Below are positions 26,491-34,653 of a stretch of DNA of 64,000 nucleotides, piece after piece (position 1 is the stretch's first letter; each line of letters opens with the position of its first letter). A model generated the notes under the pieces. It was given only the letters and a program-made list of their open reading frames with translations. It did not search any database and was not told where the DNA came from. The DNA lies in contig NZ_CP136521.1 of NCBI RefSeq assembly GCF_032814565.1, positions 2,824,501 to 2,888,500 of the forward strand. Direction: 5' to 3'. The DNA comes from Hwangdonia lutea. GTDB lineage: Bacteria > Bacteroidota > Bacteroidia > Flavobacteriales > Flavobacteriaceae. The position numbers and the translations under genes are program-made.

Positions 26491-27987
26491 ATGAAGCAGT
26501 GTAATTATTTAACAATTTTTATAATGGCAATCGTATTATCGAGTTGTAATGTGAAAGATAAGACGTTGGATTTTGAGGTTTACGAAACATCAGAAAGTGG
26601 TAATAAGCTAACCAAAATTACCGAATTTAAAACATTGGATAGCGTAGTTAAAATAACTTTAAATCCCGAAAAAACGCTTCAAACCATTACGGGCTTTGGC
26701 GGTTCTTTTACGGAGTCTTCAGCTTATTTGCTGAACAAGTTGAGCCAAAAAAACCGCGATACCATTCTGCAAGCTTATTTTGGTGAAGAAGGCGCACGCT
26801 ATTCATTAACAAGAACCCACATTAGTTCCTGTGATTTTTCATTGAATAATTACACCTACGCACCAGTTGAAGGTGACATGGAATTGGAAAATTTCTCAAT
26901 TGAAGAAGATCGTGACGATTTAATTCCAATGATAAAAGATGCAATGGCGATTTCAAAAGATGGTTTTAAAATTATAGCCTCACCTTGGACCGCACCACCA
27001 TGGATGAAAGATAACAATGCCTACGTTGGCGGCAATTTATTGCCAAAATATTACGATACATTTGCCTTGTTTTTCTCAAAATATCTAGATGCTTACAAAG
27101 CTGAGGGCATTGATATTTGGGGTGTAACACCTGTTAACGAGCCTCACGGAAATGGCAATAATTGGGAAAGTATGCATTTTACGCCCGAGGAAGAAACGGA
27201 CTTTGTTCAAAATCATTTGGGACCAAAGCTTGAAGCTGATGGTAAGGGAGCTGTTAATATTCTTGGTTACGATCAAAATAGAGCCGGTTTAAAAGAATGG
27301 GTCGATGCCATGTTCGCTACCGATGAGTCTTCAAAATATTTTGCCGGTACTGCCATTCATTGGTACGAGAGCACTTATGATTATTTCCCCGAAGCTTTAC
27401 AATACGCGCACAACAAGGCACCAGATAAATACTTGATTGAAACCGAAGGCTGTATAGATTCACAAATACCTGTTTGGCAAGACGATGCTTGGTACTGGAA
27501 AAAAGAGGCCACAGATTGGGGCTACGATTGGAGAGAGCCGGAAAAAAAATATTTACATCCAAAATACGCACCGGTAAATCGTTATGCTAGAGATATTATT
27601 GGCTGTTTAAACAATTGGGTTGATGGTTGGATAGACTGGAATATGGTTTTAGACCGACAAGGCGGACCAAACTGGTTTGAAAATTGGTGTGTTGCTCCGG
27701 TTATTGTAGACCCTGAAAAGGATGAGGTATACTTTACGCCACTTTACTATACCATGGCTCACTTTAGCAAATATATTAGGCCTGAGGCTAAAGTTATTTC
27801 GCATGATAATTCAGATGAATCGCTTATGGTAACAGCTGTTAAAAATCCTGATGAATCCATCGTATTGGTGTTATTCAATGAAGGTGATACTGCCAAAAGT
27901 TTCCATATAAATTTAAACGAACAGTCTATCGATTTTTCAATAAATGAAAAAGCCATTCAAACCATAGTCATTCCAAGTCAACAATAA
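26491..27987 (+). CDS. GH30 beta-1,6-glucanase-like lipoprotein
   Basis: 498 residues with lipobox VLSSC (Cys19). GH30 features include TITGFGGSFTESSAYLL, SPWTAPPWMKDN, acid/base motif VNEPHG (Glu217), nucleophile region IETEGC (Glu319 likely) and the C-terminal beta domain. GH30 enzymes in laminarin loci of Formosa remove beta-1,6-linked glucose side chains, which clears the backbone for GH17 and the phosphorylase. It starts 4 bases after the preceding gene. Exo versus endo action on beta-1,6-glucan cannot be decided here. Confidence 0.92.
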   Translation: MKQCNYLTIFIMAIVLSSCNVKDKTLDFEVYETSESGNKLTKITEFKTLDSVVKITLNPEKTLQTITGFGGSFTESSAYLLNKLSQKNRDTILQAYFGEEGARYSLTRTHISSCDFSLNNYTYAPVEGDMELENFSIEEDRDDLIPMIKDAMAISKDGFKIIASPWTAPPWMKDNNAYVGGNLLPKYYDTFALFFSKYLDAYKAEGIDIWGVTPVNEPHGNGNNWESMHFTPEEETDFVQNHLGPKLEADGKGAVNILGYDQNRAGLKEWVDAMFATDESSKYFAGTAIHWYESTYDYFPEALQYAHNKAPDKYLIETEGCIDSQIPVWQDDAWYWKKEATDWGYDWREPEKKYLHPKYAPVNRYARDIIGCLNNWVDGWIDWNMVLDRQGGPNWFENWCVAPVIVDPEKDEVYFTPLYYTMAHFSKYIRPEAKVISHDNSDESLMVTAVKNPDESIVLVLFNEGDTAKSFHINLNEQSIDFSINEKAIQTIVIPSQQ

Positions 27988-28026
27988 AATCACCTGCATC
28001 TTTGCTAACTAAAAACTAAATAAAGT

Positions 28027-29436
28027 ATGTCTAAAACGAATAAAGTACCCATGGGGCAAAAAATAGCTTTCGGGATTGGTATGTTCGCTAACCAAATGTT
28101 TCCCGCTATTTTGGGCATTTTTATGGTAGTTCTAGTGCAAGATTTAGGTTTTCCGGGGTGGATGTGGGGTATCCTGTTTTTCCTTCCAAGAGTGTTTGAT
28201 GCTTTTACCGACCCAATTATGGGTTTTATATCAGACAATACAAAGTCAAAATGGGGAAGACGCAGGCATTATGTGTTTCTTGGCGCCTTAATTATGGGCA
28301 TCTCGTTTGTTGCCATGTGGCAATTATACAGGGCAGATGGTTTAGATTATAATTTTACTTACTTTTTAATTTGGTCGTTTGTTTTTTATTTGGGGTTAAC
28401 CATTTTTAGTGTGCCTTATGTGGCGATGGGTTACGAAATGAGCAACGATTTTCATGAACGCACAGATATTATGGCCATTGCCCAGTGGATAGGGCAGTGG
28501 GCTTGGGTAATTGCGCCTTGGTTCTGGGTGTTTATGTACGATCAAAACCTGTTTGAATCCGCCGATGTAGCCACAAGAAGTTTGGCTGTTTGGGTAGGAA
28601 TCGCTTGTATGGTTTTTGCCATGGTACCGGCAATTTTTATTAAAAGCAAATCAACAATTAATGAGAATTATGCAGCTTTAAATTTTAAGACCGTTGGCGG
28701 TAGTTTAAAAAAGATTTTCGAAGGATTTAAAGAAGCCTTTAAGTCGGTGCCTTTTCGGCAATTATGCATCGCCACGTTTTTTATTTATAACACTTTTTAC
28801 ACCATAGCAAGCTTTTCATTTTTTATTGTTGTTTACCATTTGTTTGGAGGCGATGCGGGAGCAGCGGGTATTTGGCCTACTTTATTTGGTAGCGTTGGCG
28901 CTTTGGCAACCACCTTTATAGTTATTCCAATAATTACTGCAATGTCTAAAAAAATAGGGAAAAAGAAAGCCTTTATAGTCTCTCAAACAATCTCAATTAT
29001 AGGGTATATTCTACTTTGGTTTTTGTTTATTCCAGGCAAACCGTATATGTTTTTATTTGCGCTTCCGTTTTTTTCCTTTGGTATCGGAAGCCTGTTCACA
29101 TTAATGATGTCGATGACTGCAGATGTTATTGATTTGGACGAACTAAACACAGGACAACGACGCGAGGGCGTTTTTGGCGCTATTTATTGGTGGATGGTTA
29201 AGTTCGGTTTTGCCATCGCTGGATTGTTAACAGGAACTATTATGTCGGCAGTTGGTTTCGATCCAAATTTAGCAACACAACCCGAAGGTGCCGTTTTGGG
29301 GCTTAGGGTGTTTTATTCAGGATTTCCAATCGTAGGAACTTTAATTGCTATTTATGTGATGCGTAATTATGATTTAACCGAAGAACGAGCCAATGAAATA
29401 AGCGAGCAGTTAGAAAAACGTAAAAGCACCGTATAA
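28027..29436 (+). CDS. GPH-family sugar:cation symporter (MFS)
   Basis: 469 residues, very hydrophobic, with about 12 transmembrane helices. The N-terminal GMFANQMFPAIL and the loop FTDPIMGFISDNTKSKWGRRRHYVFLGA are the signature of the glycoside-pentoside-hexuronide symporter family, and MTADVIDLDELNTGQRREGVFGAIYWWMVK near residue 360 is typical too. It should carry laminari-oligosaccharides across the inner membrane to the cytoplasmic GH149 and GH17. It sits between GH30 and the cytoplasmic GH17 in the same operon. Confidence 0.93.
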   Translation: MSKTNKVPMGQKIAFGIGMFANQMFPAILGIFMVVLVQDLGFPGWMWGILFFLPRVFDAFTDPIMGFISDNTKSKWGRRRHYVFLGALIMGISFVAMWQLYRADGLDYNFTYFLIWSFVFYLGLTIFSVPYVAMGYEMSNDFHERTDIMAIAQWIGQWAWVIAPWFWVFMYDQNLFESADVATRSLAVWVGIACMVFAMVPAIFIKSKSTINENYAALNFKTVGGSLKKIFEGFKEAFKSVPFRQLCIATFFIYNTFYTIASFSFFIVVYHLFGGDAGAAGIWPTLFGSVGALATTFIVIPIITAMSKKIGKKKAFIVSQTISIIGYILLWFLFIPGKPYMFLFALPFFSFGIGSLFTLMMSMTADVIDLDELNTGQRREGVFGAIYWWMVKFGFAIAGLLTGTIMSAVGFDPNLATQPEGAVLGLRVFYSGFPIVGTLIAIYVMRNYDLTEERANEISEQLEKRKSTV

Positions 29437-29446
29437 ACACAGTATT

Positions 29447-30358
29447 ATGTCACTCAAAACAGAAAACATATTATCGCTCTCTGGTGGCAATCATGACAAT
29501 AAAACGACAAAAGGATTGCAAAATACATTTCGTAGAGTACTAAAAAGCGGCATGCACGGTATTTGCTTTAGTGCTTATGAAGAGGGGCAAGAAGCTGGAG
29601 ATCAAATTACCGAAAAGCAAATTAGAAGGCGTATGAAAATCATTAAACCATACACCAACTGGATTCGTACTTTTTCATGTACCGATGGCAATGAACTTAT
29701 TCCGGTAATTGCTAAGGAATTTGGCATAAAAACAATGGTGGGCGCTTGGTTAGGTAGTGATGCCGATATTAATAAAAGGGAAATAGCGGGTCTAATTAAA
29801 CTCGCAAAGGAAGGCTATGTAGATATTGCGGCCGTTGGAAACGAAGTGATGTACAGGGGCGATTTAACCGAAGCGGAGCTTTTAAGTTTTATGCACCAAG
29901 TTAAAGCAGCTATTCCAGAAGTTCCTATGGGTTATGTTGATGCGTATTACGAGTTTGCAAAACGCCCAAAAATCACTGAAGCTTGCGATGTCGTTTTAGC
30001 AAATTGTTATCCTTATTGGGAAGGCTGCAGTTTGGAATATGCTTTAATTTACATGAAGGATATGTTTTATAGAGCATTAAAAGCGGGCAAGGGAAAAAAA
30101 GTTATAATTACCGAAACTGGATGGCCTAGTCAAGGTTCAGGGTTGCATGGCGCAGTACCATCGTACGAAAACGCCATAAAATATTTTATTAATACGCAAG
30201 AATGGGCCAAAGAAGACCAAATTGATGTGTTTTATTTTGCATCTTTTGATGAATCTTGGAAAGTTGGAACCGAAGGCGACGTAGGCGCTTATTGGGGTTT
30301 ATGGGATAAAGATGAAAAACTAAAATATAAAAACAATATTCTTGGTTTTAATACCTAA
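29447..30358 (+). CDS. Cytoplasmic GH17 beta-glucanase-like enzyme
   Basis: 303 residues with no signal peptide, unlike the GH17 lipoprotein upstream. Acid/base motif IAAVGNEVM (Glu133) and nucleophile motif VIITETGWPSQG (Glu224) are clear, followed by FYFASFDESWK and WGLWDKDEKLKYK. It starts 10 bases after the symporter gene, so it likely acts inside the cell on imported beta-glucan oligosaccharides, as hydrolase or transglycosylase, alongside GH149. It closes the main operon; the 482-base stretch after it has no gene. Confidence 0.9.
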   Translation: MSLKTENILSLSGGNHDNKTTKGLQNTFRRVLKSGMHGICFSAYEEGQEAGDQITEKQIRRRMKIIKPYTNWIRTFSCTDGNELIPVIAKEFGIKTMVGAWLGSDADINKREIAGLIKLAKEGYVDIAAVGNEVMYRGDLTEAELLSFMHQVKAAIPEVPMGYVDAYYEFAKRPKITEACDVVLANCYPYWEGCSLEYALIYMKDMFYRALKAGKGKKVIITETGWPSQGSGLHGAVPSYENAIKYFINTQEWAKEDQIDVFYFASFDESWKVGTEGDVGAYWGLWDKDEKLKYKNNILGFNT

Positions 30359-30542
30359 CAATTCTTTCTTCAAAAAAGCGATAATTTTCTTTTAATATCG
30401 GTTTTAATATACTTAGGAGTCATCACCAAATCCAAACGGATATTTTAATATTACAGAAATTAAATACCCTAAACGGTGCTGTAATTATCTTTCTGTCAAG
30501 CTAATCGGAAATAAAAACTTTATTCTTACGGTTCAGCTTAAA

Positions 30543-30570
30543 CATTCACCACTACATCACCCATACAAAT
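30543..30570 (+). repeat. 28-base promoter repeat, copy 1
   Basis: Identical to 32549-32576. It lies 298 bases before the GH16 start codon, against 297 for the other copy. It contains the ATACAA motif. Confidence 0.85.
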
Positions 30571-30686
30571 TGGGATTTCTCAACCAGAAAAGCTTTTTTT
30601 TAGAATAGGTGGTATTCCTATTAAACCTCTATTATTAGTGTGCTTTGTTTTACTGAAAACGCAGTAAATTAGAATTTTGATTGTGT

Positions 30687-30700
30687 TGTATGCTTTTTGT
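30687..30700 (+). promoter_or_regulatory. Shared motif TGTATGCTTTTTGT
   Basis: One base differs from the copies at 12086 and 32690. It lies 154 bases before the start codon of the secreted GH16 gene and probably marks co-regulation with the SusC operon. Confidence 0.4.
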
Positions 30701-30840
30701 AGTGCTGTTATATGTGAATTTCATAAAGTTTTATTAATAAATTTATTAAAGTGATAAACTCAGTGTTTGTTTAGTGTTAAACAAAGCGTAATATTAATAC
30801 TGATTTTGTTTTTTTTAATATTAATTCTTAAAACTAAATT

Positions 30841-32379
30841 ATGATGAAAAAAATTACATTATTTCTTTCAAAAATCAAATGGTCTATTATGGCATTGGTA
30901 TTTATGGCGAATGTGTCTGCTTTCGGACAAACCCCTGGAGGCGATTGGTATTTAAAATGGAGCGACGAGTTTAACGGGAACTCCTTAAATACGAACCATT
31001 GGAATGTTGAAGTTGGAAACCTGAATATTAACAATGAATTACAAACCTATACTGCCGATAGGGTAACTGTTGGCAATGGACATTTAACCATATTTGCTTC
31101 TTGGGATTTTCAAGAAAACCGGATGGAATCAGGACGAATAAATTCGGCTGATAAAATAGTATGGGATGAAGGCTATACCGAGGCCAGAATAAAATTTGAA
31201 GACTGGGACTGGAATGGTAAAGATGCGACTTTTGCTGCATTTTGGTCTCTGGGAGAAAGTTTTGGAAATCCCAATATAAGTGCTCACAATGTCAATGGTG
31301 GTTCAGCATGGCCTAGTTGCGGGGAAATCGATATGATGGAAATGGTGCCCAATCATGATGCTATTTCTACCATTCATTACAATCCATCATTAGACTATAA
31401 TGGCGATGGTGATTCAGACGTTCAAACCTGGCCACACAACTGGGTTTATCATACCGTAAGTAGGCCTGCCCCAGACTGGACGCAGTGGCACACCTTTGGT
31501 TGCGAAAAAACAGACACCGAACTTAAGTTTTATATAGATGGTGTCTATTTTGGTTCCCATTATTTAGATGATACGAGGAAAGAGTATCACCAACCTTTCT
31601 TTTATATTTTAAATGTGGCCATCGGTGGTGATTTGGCGGGCAATCCTCCTAACAATTATGACGTTTATGTAAAAATGAATGTTGATTACGTGCGTTATTA
31701 TAAACGTCCTTGGACGATTTCATTAAAAGGCAGCAACAACAAATTTGTGAGTTCCAATAATGGGACATCAGGCATGATGTGTGATCGCCCAAGCGTTGGA
31801 GACTGGGAAAAATTTGATATTATTGACCGAGGTGACGGAAAAGTGGCTATAAAAGGATCTAACGGAAAATATGTAAGCTCTAATAATGGTGCATCGCCAA
31901 TGATGTGCGACCGATCAAGCATTGGCGGGTGGGAAGTATTTACCTGGGTTGATTTGGGCAACTCGCAATTTGCTTTAAAAGGAAGTAATGGGAAATACGT
32001 AAGTTCTGAAGGTGGTAACGCTGGAATGATGTGTAACCGTTCGAGCATCGGTGCCTGGGAAACATTTAACTATCAAACAACTTCCCACGCCGCTAAAAAT
32101 AGCGCCAAGGATAAACAATTATTATCTGATGATATGGATGAAAAGTTAATATCGGATATTAAGGTATTTCCAAACCCCGTAATAAACAAGCTAAACATTA
32201 ATACTAAAGAAAAAAATTATACATTATCCGTTTTCGATATGCTAGGAAAGCAAGTTTATGAAGCTTCTGAAATAAATGGTGCCACTACAATTAATGTAGA
32301 AAAAATGAACTCCGGATTGTATGTTATAAAAATAAACTCCAAAAACGGCTCGCACACACAACTCGTAGTGGTTAATTAA
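30841..32379 (+). CDS. Type IX-secreted GH16 laminarinase with fascin-like repeats
   Basis: 512 residues; start at 30841 or at the adjacent ATG 30844. Signal peptide to about residue 30 (SAFGQ); GH16 domain about 35-290 with active site GEIDMMEM (Glu162, Asp164, Glu167); three beta-trefoil/fascin-like repeats about 293-415 (SLKGSNNKFVSSNNG, AIKGSNGKYVSSNNG, ALKGSNGKYVSSEGG, each followed by MMC[DN]R); C-terminal type A sorting domain about 435-512 (VFPNPVINKLNI ... LYVIKI). It should be released or surface-attached through the type IX system and cut extracellular laminarin. The repeats may bind glycan. It has its own promoter and terminator. Confidence 0.92.
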   Translation: MMKKITLFLSKIKWSIMALVFMANVSAFGQTPGGDWYLKWSDEFNGNSLNTNHWNVEVGNLNINNELQTYTADRVTVGNGHLTIFASWDFQENRMESGRINSADKIVWDEGYTEARIKFEDWDWNGKDATFAAFWSLGESFGNPNISAHNVNGGSAWPSCGEIDMMEMVPNHDAISTIHYNPSLDYNGDGDSDVQTWPHNWVYHTVSRPAPDWTQWHTFGCEKTDTELKFYIDGVYFGSHYLDDTRKEYHQPFFYILNVAIGGDLAGNPPNNYDVYVKMNVDYVRYYKRPWTISLKGSNNKFVSSNNGTSGMMCDRPSVGDWEKFDIIDRGDGKVAIKGSNGKYVSSNNGASPMMCDRSSIGGWEVFTWVDLGNSQFALKGSNGKYVSSEGGNAGMMCNRSSIGAWETFNYQTTSHAAKNSAKDKQLLSDDMDEKLISDIKVFPNPVINKLNINTKEKNYTLSVFDMLGKQVYEASEINGATTINVEKMNSGLYVIKINSKNGSHTQLVVVN

Positions 32380-32400
32380 TGGTTTTAAAACACATTGCTA

Positions 32401-32437
32401 AAAAGCTGTTTCGTTTACTTCGAAGCAGCTTTTTTTG
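32401..32437 (+). terminator. Intrinsic terminator after the secreted GH16
   Basis: AAAAGCTGtTTCG pairs with CGAAgCAGCTTTT around a short loop and is followed by a T run. Confidence 0.8.
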
Positions 32438-32548
32438 TACACTTTATTACAGGAATACAAATTAATTTACGTCCGATTATGTACTGCAATCAGCTTTTCT
32501 TCAGGGTAATATAAAGTAATGGATAAATTGCCTGCAATAAAATATGTC

Positions 32549-32576
32549 CATTCACCACTACATCACCCATACAAAT
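32549..32576 (+). repeat. 28-base promoter repeat, copy 2
   Basis: Identical to 30543-30570 and at the same distance from its start codon (297 versus 298 bases). Confidence 0.85.
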
Positions 32577-32689
32577 AGCGATATCTCAACTAGTAAAGCA
32601 TTTTCATAGAAAGGTTATAAACCGTAATAAAGCCCTGTAATTGCACTGTGTTTTGTAAAAAACTCGGTAAAGCATGGTTTTTATTGTGT

Positions 32690-32703
32690 TGTATACTTTT
32701 TGT
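32690..32703 (+). promoter_or_regulatory. Shared motif TGTATACTTTTTGT
   Basis: Identical to the motif at 12086-12099 before SusC. It lies 156 bases before the start codon of the next gene. Confidence 0.4.
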
Positions 32704-32845
32704 AGTGCTGTTAAATGTGAATTTCACACAATTTTGTCAATATATTTATAAAAATGACAAAGTTGGTTTTTAGTAGGTTGAAGTTTGACCTCCCGTAAAT
32801 ACTGGTTTTGTTTAAATATTAACTAATTCATAAAACTAAATTACG

Positions 32846-34411
32846 ATGAAAAAAATTACCTTATTACTTATCTTTTTGACTGTGTCTATTGGATTTGCGC
32901 AGCCAACAACCAATGCTACCGATCCGCAGGCTAGGGATGCAGGAGATGTTATTTCTATTTTTAGTGGTGCCTATACCGATGTGGCTGGGTCGAATTTCAA
33001 CCCAAACTGGGGTCAATCTGGTTTTGGCACTGCAAATACGGCTTTCGATCCCGGGACGGGAAATAACGTGTTAGCTTATCCCAACTTTAATTATCAAGGG
33101 ATTCAATTTGGATCTACCCAAAACATCACAGGAATGGAATTCTTGCATGTCGATATTTATATCGATGGAACATTCAATCCTAATGTATTTGTGATTAGTT
33201 CAGGTGCTGAAATTGCCCATGCCATAACAAATACGGGAGCAAATACATGGATTAGTGTAGATATCCCGGTATCTGGAATTACGGGTGACACTTCTAATGC
33301 TATTCAGTTCAAGTTTGACGGTGGCAATGGATCTACTGACGCTATCTATGTAGATAACTTATATTTTTGGAAGGCAGCAACAGACCCTGCAACAGATGCA
33401 ACATTAAGCGACCTGCAGGTTGACAACGTTACGATTACTGGCTTTGGATCAGCTACAACTTCTTATGATTATTCCGTTCCACCGGGAACCTCAGTAGTAC
33501 CGCAAATTACTTTGGCGACTACAACCAATGCCGGTGCATCACGTGTTATAACTCAAGCGTCTGGTATTCCCGGAACAGCTACGGTGGCGGTTACAGCTTC
33601 AAATGGGATAGATACGGAAACATATACAGTTAGTATTTTTGCTAGTGGCCCTCCAACAGCTGCTCCATTACCCCCAAATAGAGCACCTGTCGATGTGAAG
33701 TCGATTTTTAGTGACGCCTATACCGGTATTACAATTGATACTTATGATACACCATGGTGTCCTGGAACAACAACAGAAGAGTCGATTTCCGGTAATGCCA
33801 TGAAAAAAGTTAGTGGCTTAGGTTGTGAGGGTGTAGAATTCATAAACGGTAGATTTGACGCTTCAGAATTTACTCATTTTCACATGGACATTTTTACAGA
33901 GACAGCAACCATGGATAAGAGTTTCAATATTAAATTTTCCAACTGGGATAATGGCACCTCAGAATCTAACGCTATAGAATATTCTGTAACCAATGCAAAT
34001 TTCTTAACCAATCCCAATCCAGGTACATGGATATCTTTAGATATACCTTTATCTGATTTTACCGCTGGAAGTAGAAATGATATAACACAGTTTATAATAA
34101 CATCAGATTTGGGAACTGTTTATTATGATAATTTATACTTATATAAAGGAACGCCTTTAAGTACCGATGACTTCGAATTATCTCAATTCAAAGCATACCC
34201 CAACCCAACCCATGATAGTTGGACAGTGACATCAAAAAATCAAAAGATAACAGCCGTTCAAGTGTTTGATGTTTTAGGAAAACAAGTCATAGCACTTTCT
34301 CCAAATTCAAGCGAAGCCAACATTTATGGATCGGGCTTAAAAACCGGATTGTATTTTGCACTAATACGTGCCGAGAATAGTTTACAAAGTATAAAGCTTG
34401 TAAAAAAATAA
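32846..34411 (+). CDS. Type IX-secreted non-catalytic protein with two putative glycan-binding modules
   Basis: 521 residues. Signal peptide 1-19 (SIGFAQ). Two copies of a beta-sandwich module, about 25-176 (DVISIFSGAYTD, NPNWGQS, IYVDNLYFWK) and 275-434 (DVKSIFSDAYTG, SLDIPLSDF, VYYDNLYLYK), are separated by a cadherin-like domain about 180-266. A type A sorting domain closes it (AYPNPTHDSWTV ... LYFALIRA). The module is clearly the same as residues 214-369 of the SusE-position lipoprotein. No glycosidase motif is present. I infer an extracellular laminarin-binding protein. Expression is probably tied to the GH16 gene through the duplicated promoter. Confidence 0.85.
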   Translation: MKKITLLLIFLTVSIGFAQPTTNATDPQARDAGDVISIFSGAYTDVAGSNFNPNWGQSGFGTANTAFDPGTGNNVLAYPNFNYQGIQFGSTQNITGMEFLHVDIYIDGTFNPNVFVISSGAEIAHAITNTGANTWISVDIPVSGITGDTSNAIQFKFDGGNGSTDAIYVDNLYFWKAATDPATDATLSDLQVDNVTITGFGSATTSYDYSVPPGTSVVPQITLATTTNAGASRVITQASGIPGTATVAVTASNGIDTETYTVSIFASGPPTAAPLPPNRAPVDVKSIFSDAYTGITIDTYDTPWCPGTTTEESISGNAMKKVSGLGCEGVEFINGRFDASEFTHFHMDIFTETATMDKSFNIKFSNWDNGTSESNAIEYSVTNANFLTNPNPGTWISLDIPLSDFTAGSRNDITQFIITSDLGTVYYDNLYLYKGTPLSTDDFELSQFKAYPNPTHDSWTVTSKNQKITAVQVFDVLGKQVIALSPNSSEANIYGSGLKTGLYFALIRAENSLQSIKLVKK

Positions 34412-34431
34412 GTAAAACCATATATGTTTTA

Positions 34432-34464
34432 AAACCCTATAAACGCTGTTTATAGGGTTTCTTT
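34432..34464 (+). terminator. Intrinsic terminator ending the laminarin locus
   Basis: AAACCCTATAAA pairs perfectly with TTTATAGGGTTT around a 5-base loop, followed by CTTT. The T tract is short. Confidence 0.75.
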
Positions 34465-34587
34465 ATGCGCCATGATTCTTTTTTAACGCTGTGTTCTCTT
34501 AACATAATATCAATAGATTAAAATGCTGTGTTAAATTAATTTAGGTGTTAAAATTTTGAATTACTAATAATATTTCTTTAATATTGC

Positions 34588-34604
34588 ATTATGTATTACA
34601 TAAT
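34588..34604 (+). promoter_or_regulatory. GntR/FadR-type operator before the second SusC
   Basis: ATTATGTATTACATAAT is a 17-base perfect palindrome apart from its central base, with the core TATGT-ATT-ACATA. FadR-subfamily regulators typically bind GT-N3-AC palindromes. The same core occurs at 41410 and 51028. It overlaps the end of a weak -7-like element (TAATATTG), fitting repression. Confidence 0.7.
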
Positions 34605-34653
34605 ACTTAATAAGAAAAACTAACGTTATTTAACTAATTCAAATCATTTTAGT

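Larger units (their letters stand above)
30359..30840. other. Gene-free promoter region of the secreted GH16 gene
   Basis: No open frame of note. The last 300 bases are paralogous to 32549-32845, the region before the next gene, including a 28-base identical block at 30543-30570, the TGTATGCTTTTTGT motif at 30687 and a shared segment just after it (GTAGTGCTGTTA). This is a duplicated regulatory region. Confidence 0.7.
32438..32845. other. Gene-free promoter region of the non-catalytic secreted protein
   Basis: No open frame of note. From 32549 it is a paralogue of the region before the GH16 gene at 30841, with the same order and almost the same spacing of blocks. Confidence 0.7.

Noticed and set aside
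31698-32048. A 116-codon minus-strand frame inside the GH16 gene
   Set aside because: It is antisense to the repeated fascin-like region, whose periodic codon use keeps the reverse frame open; no start signal or signal peptide.
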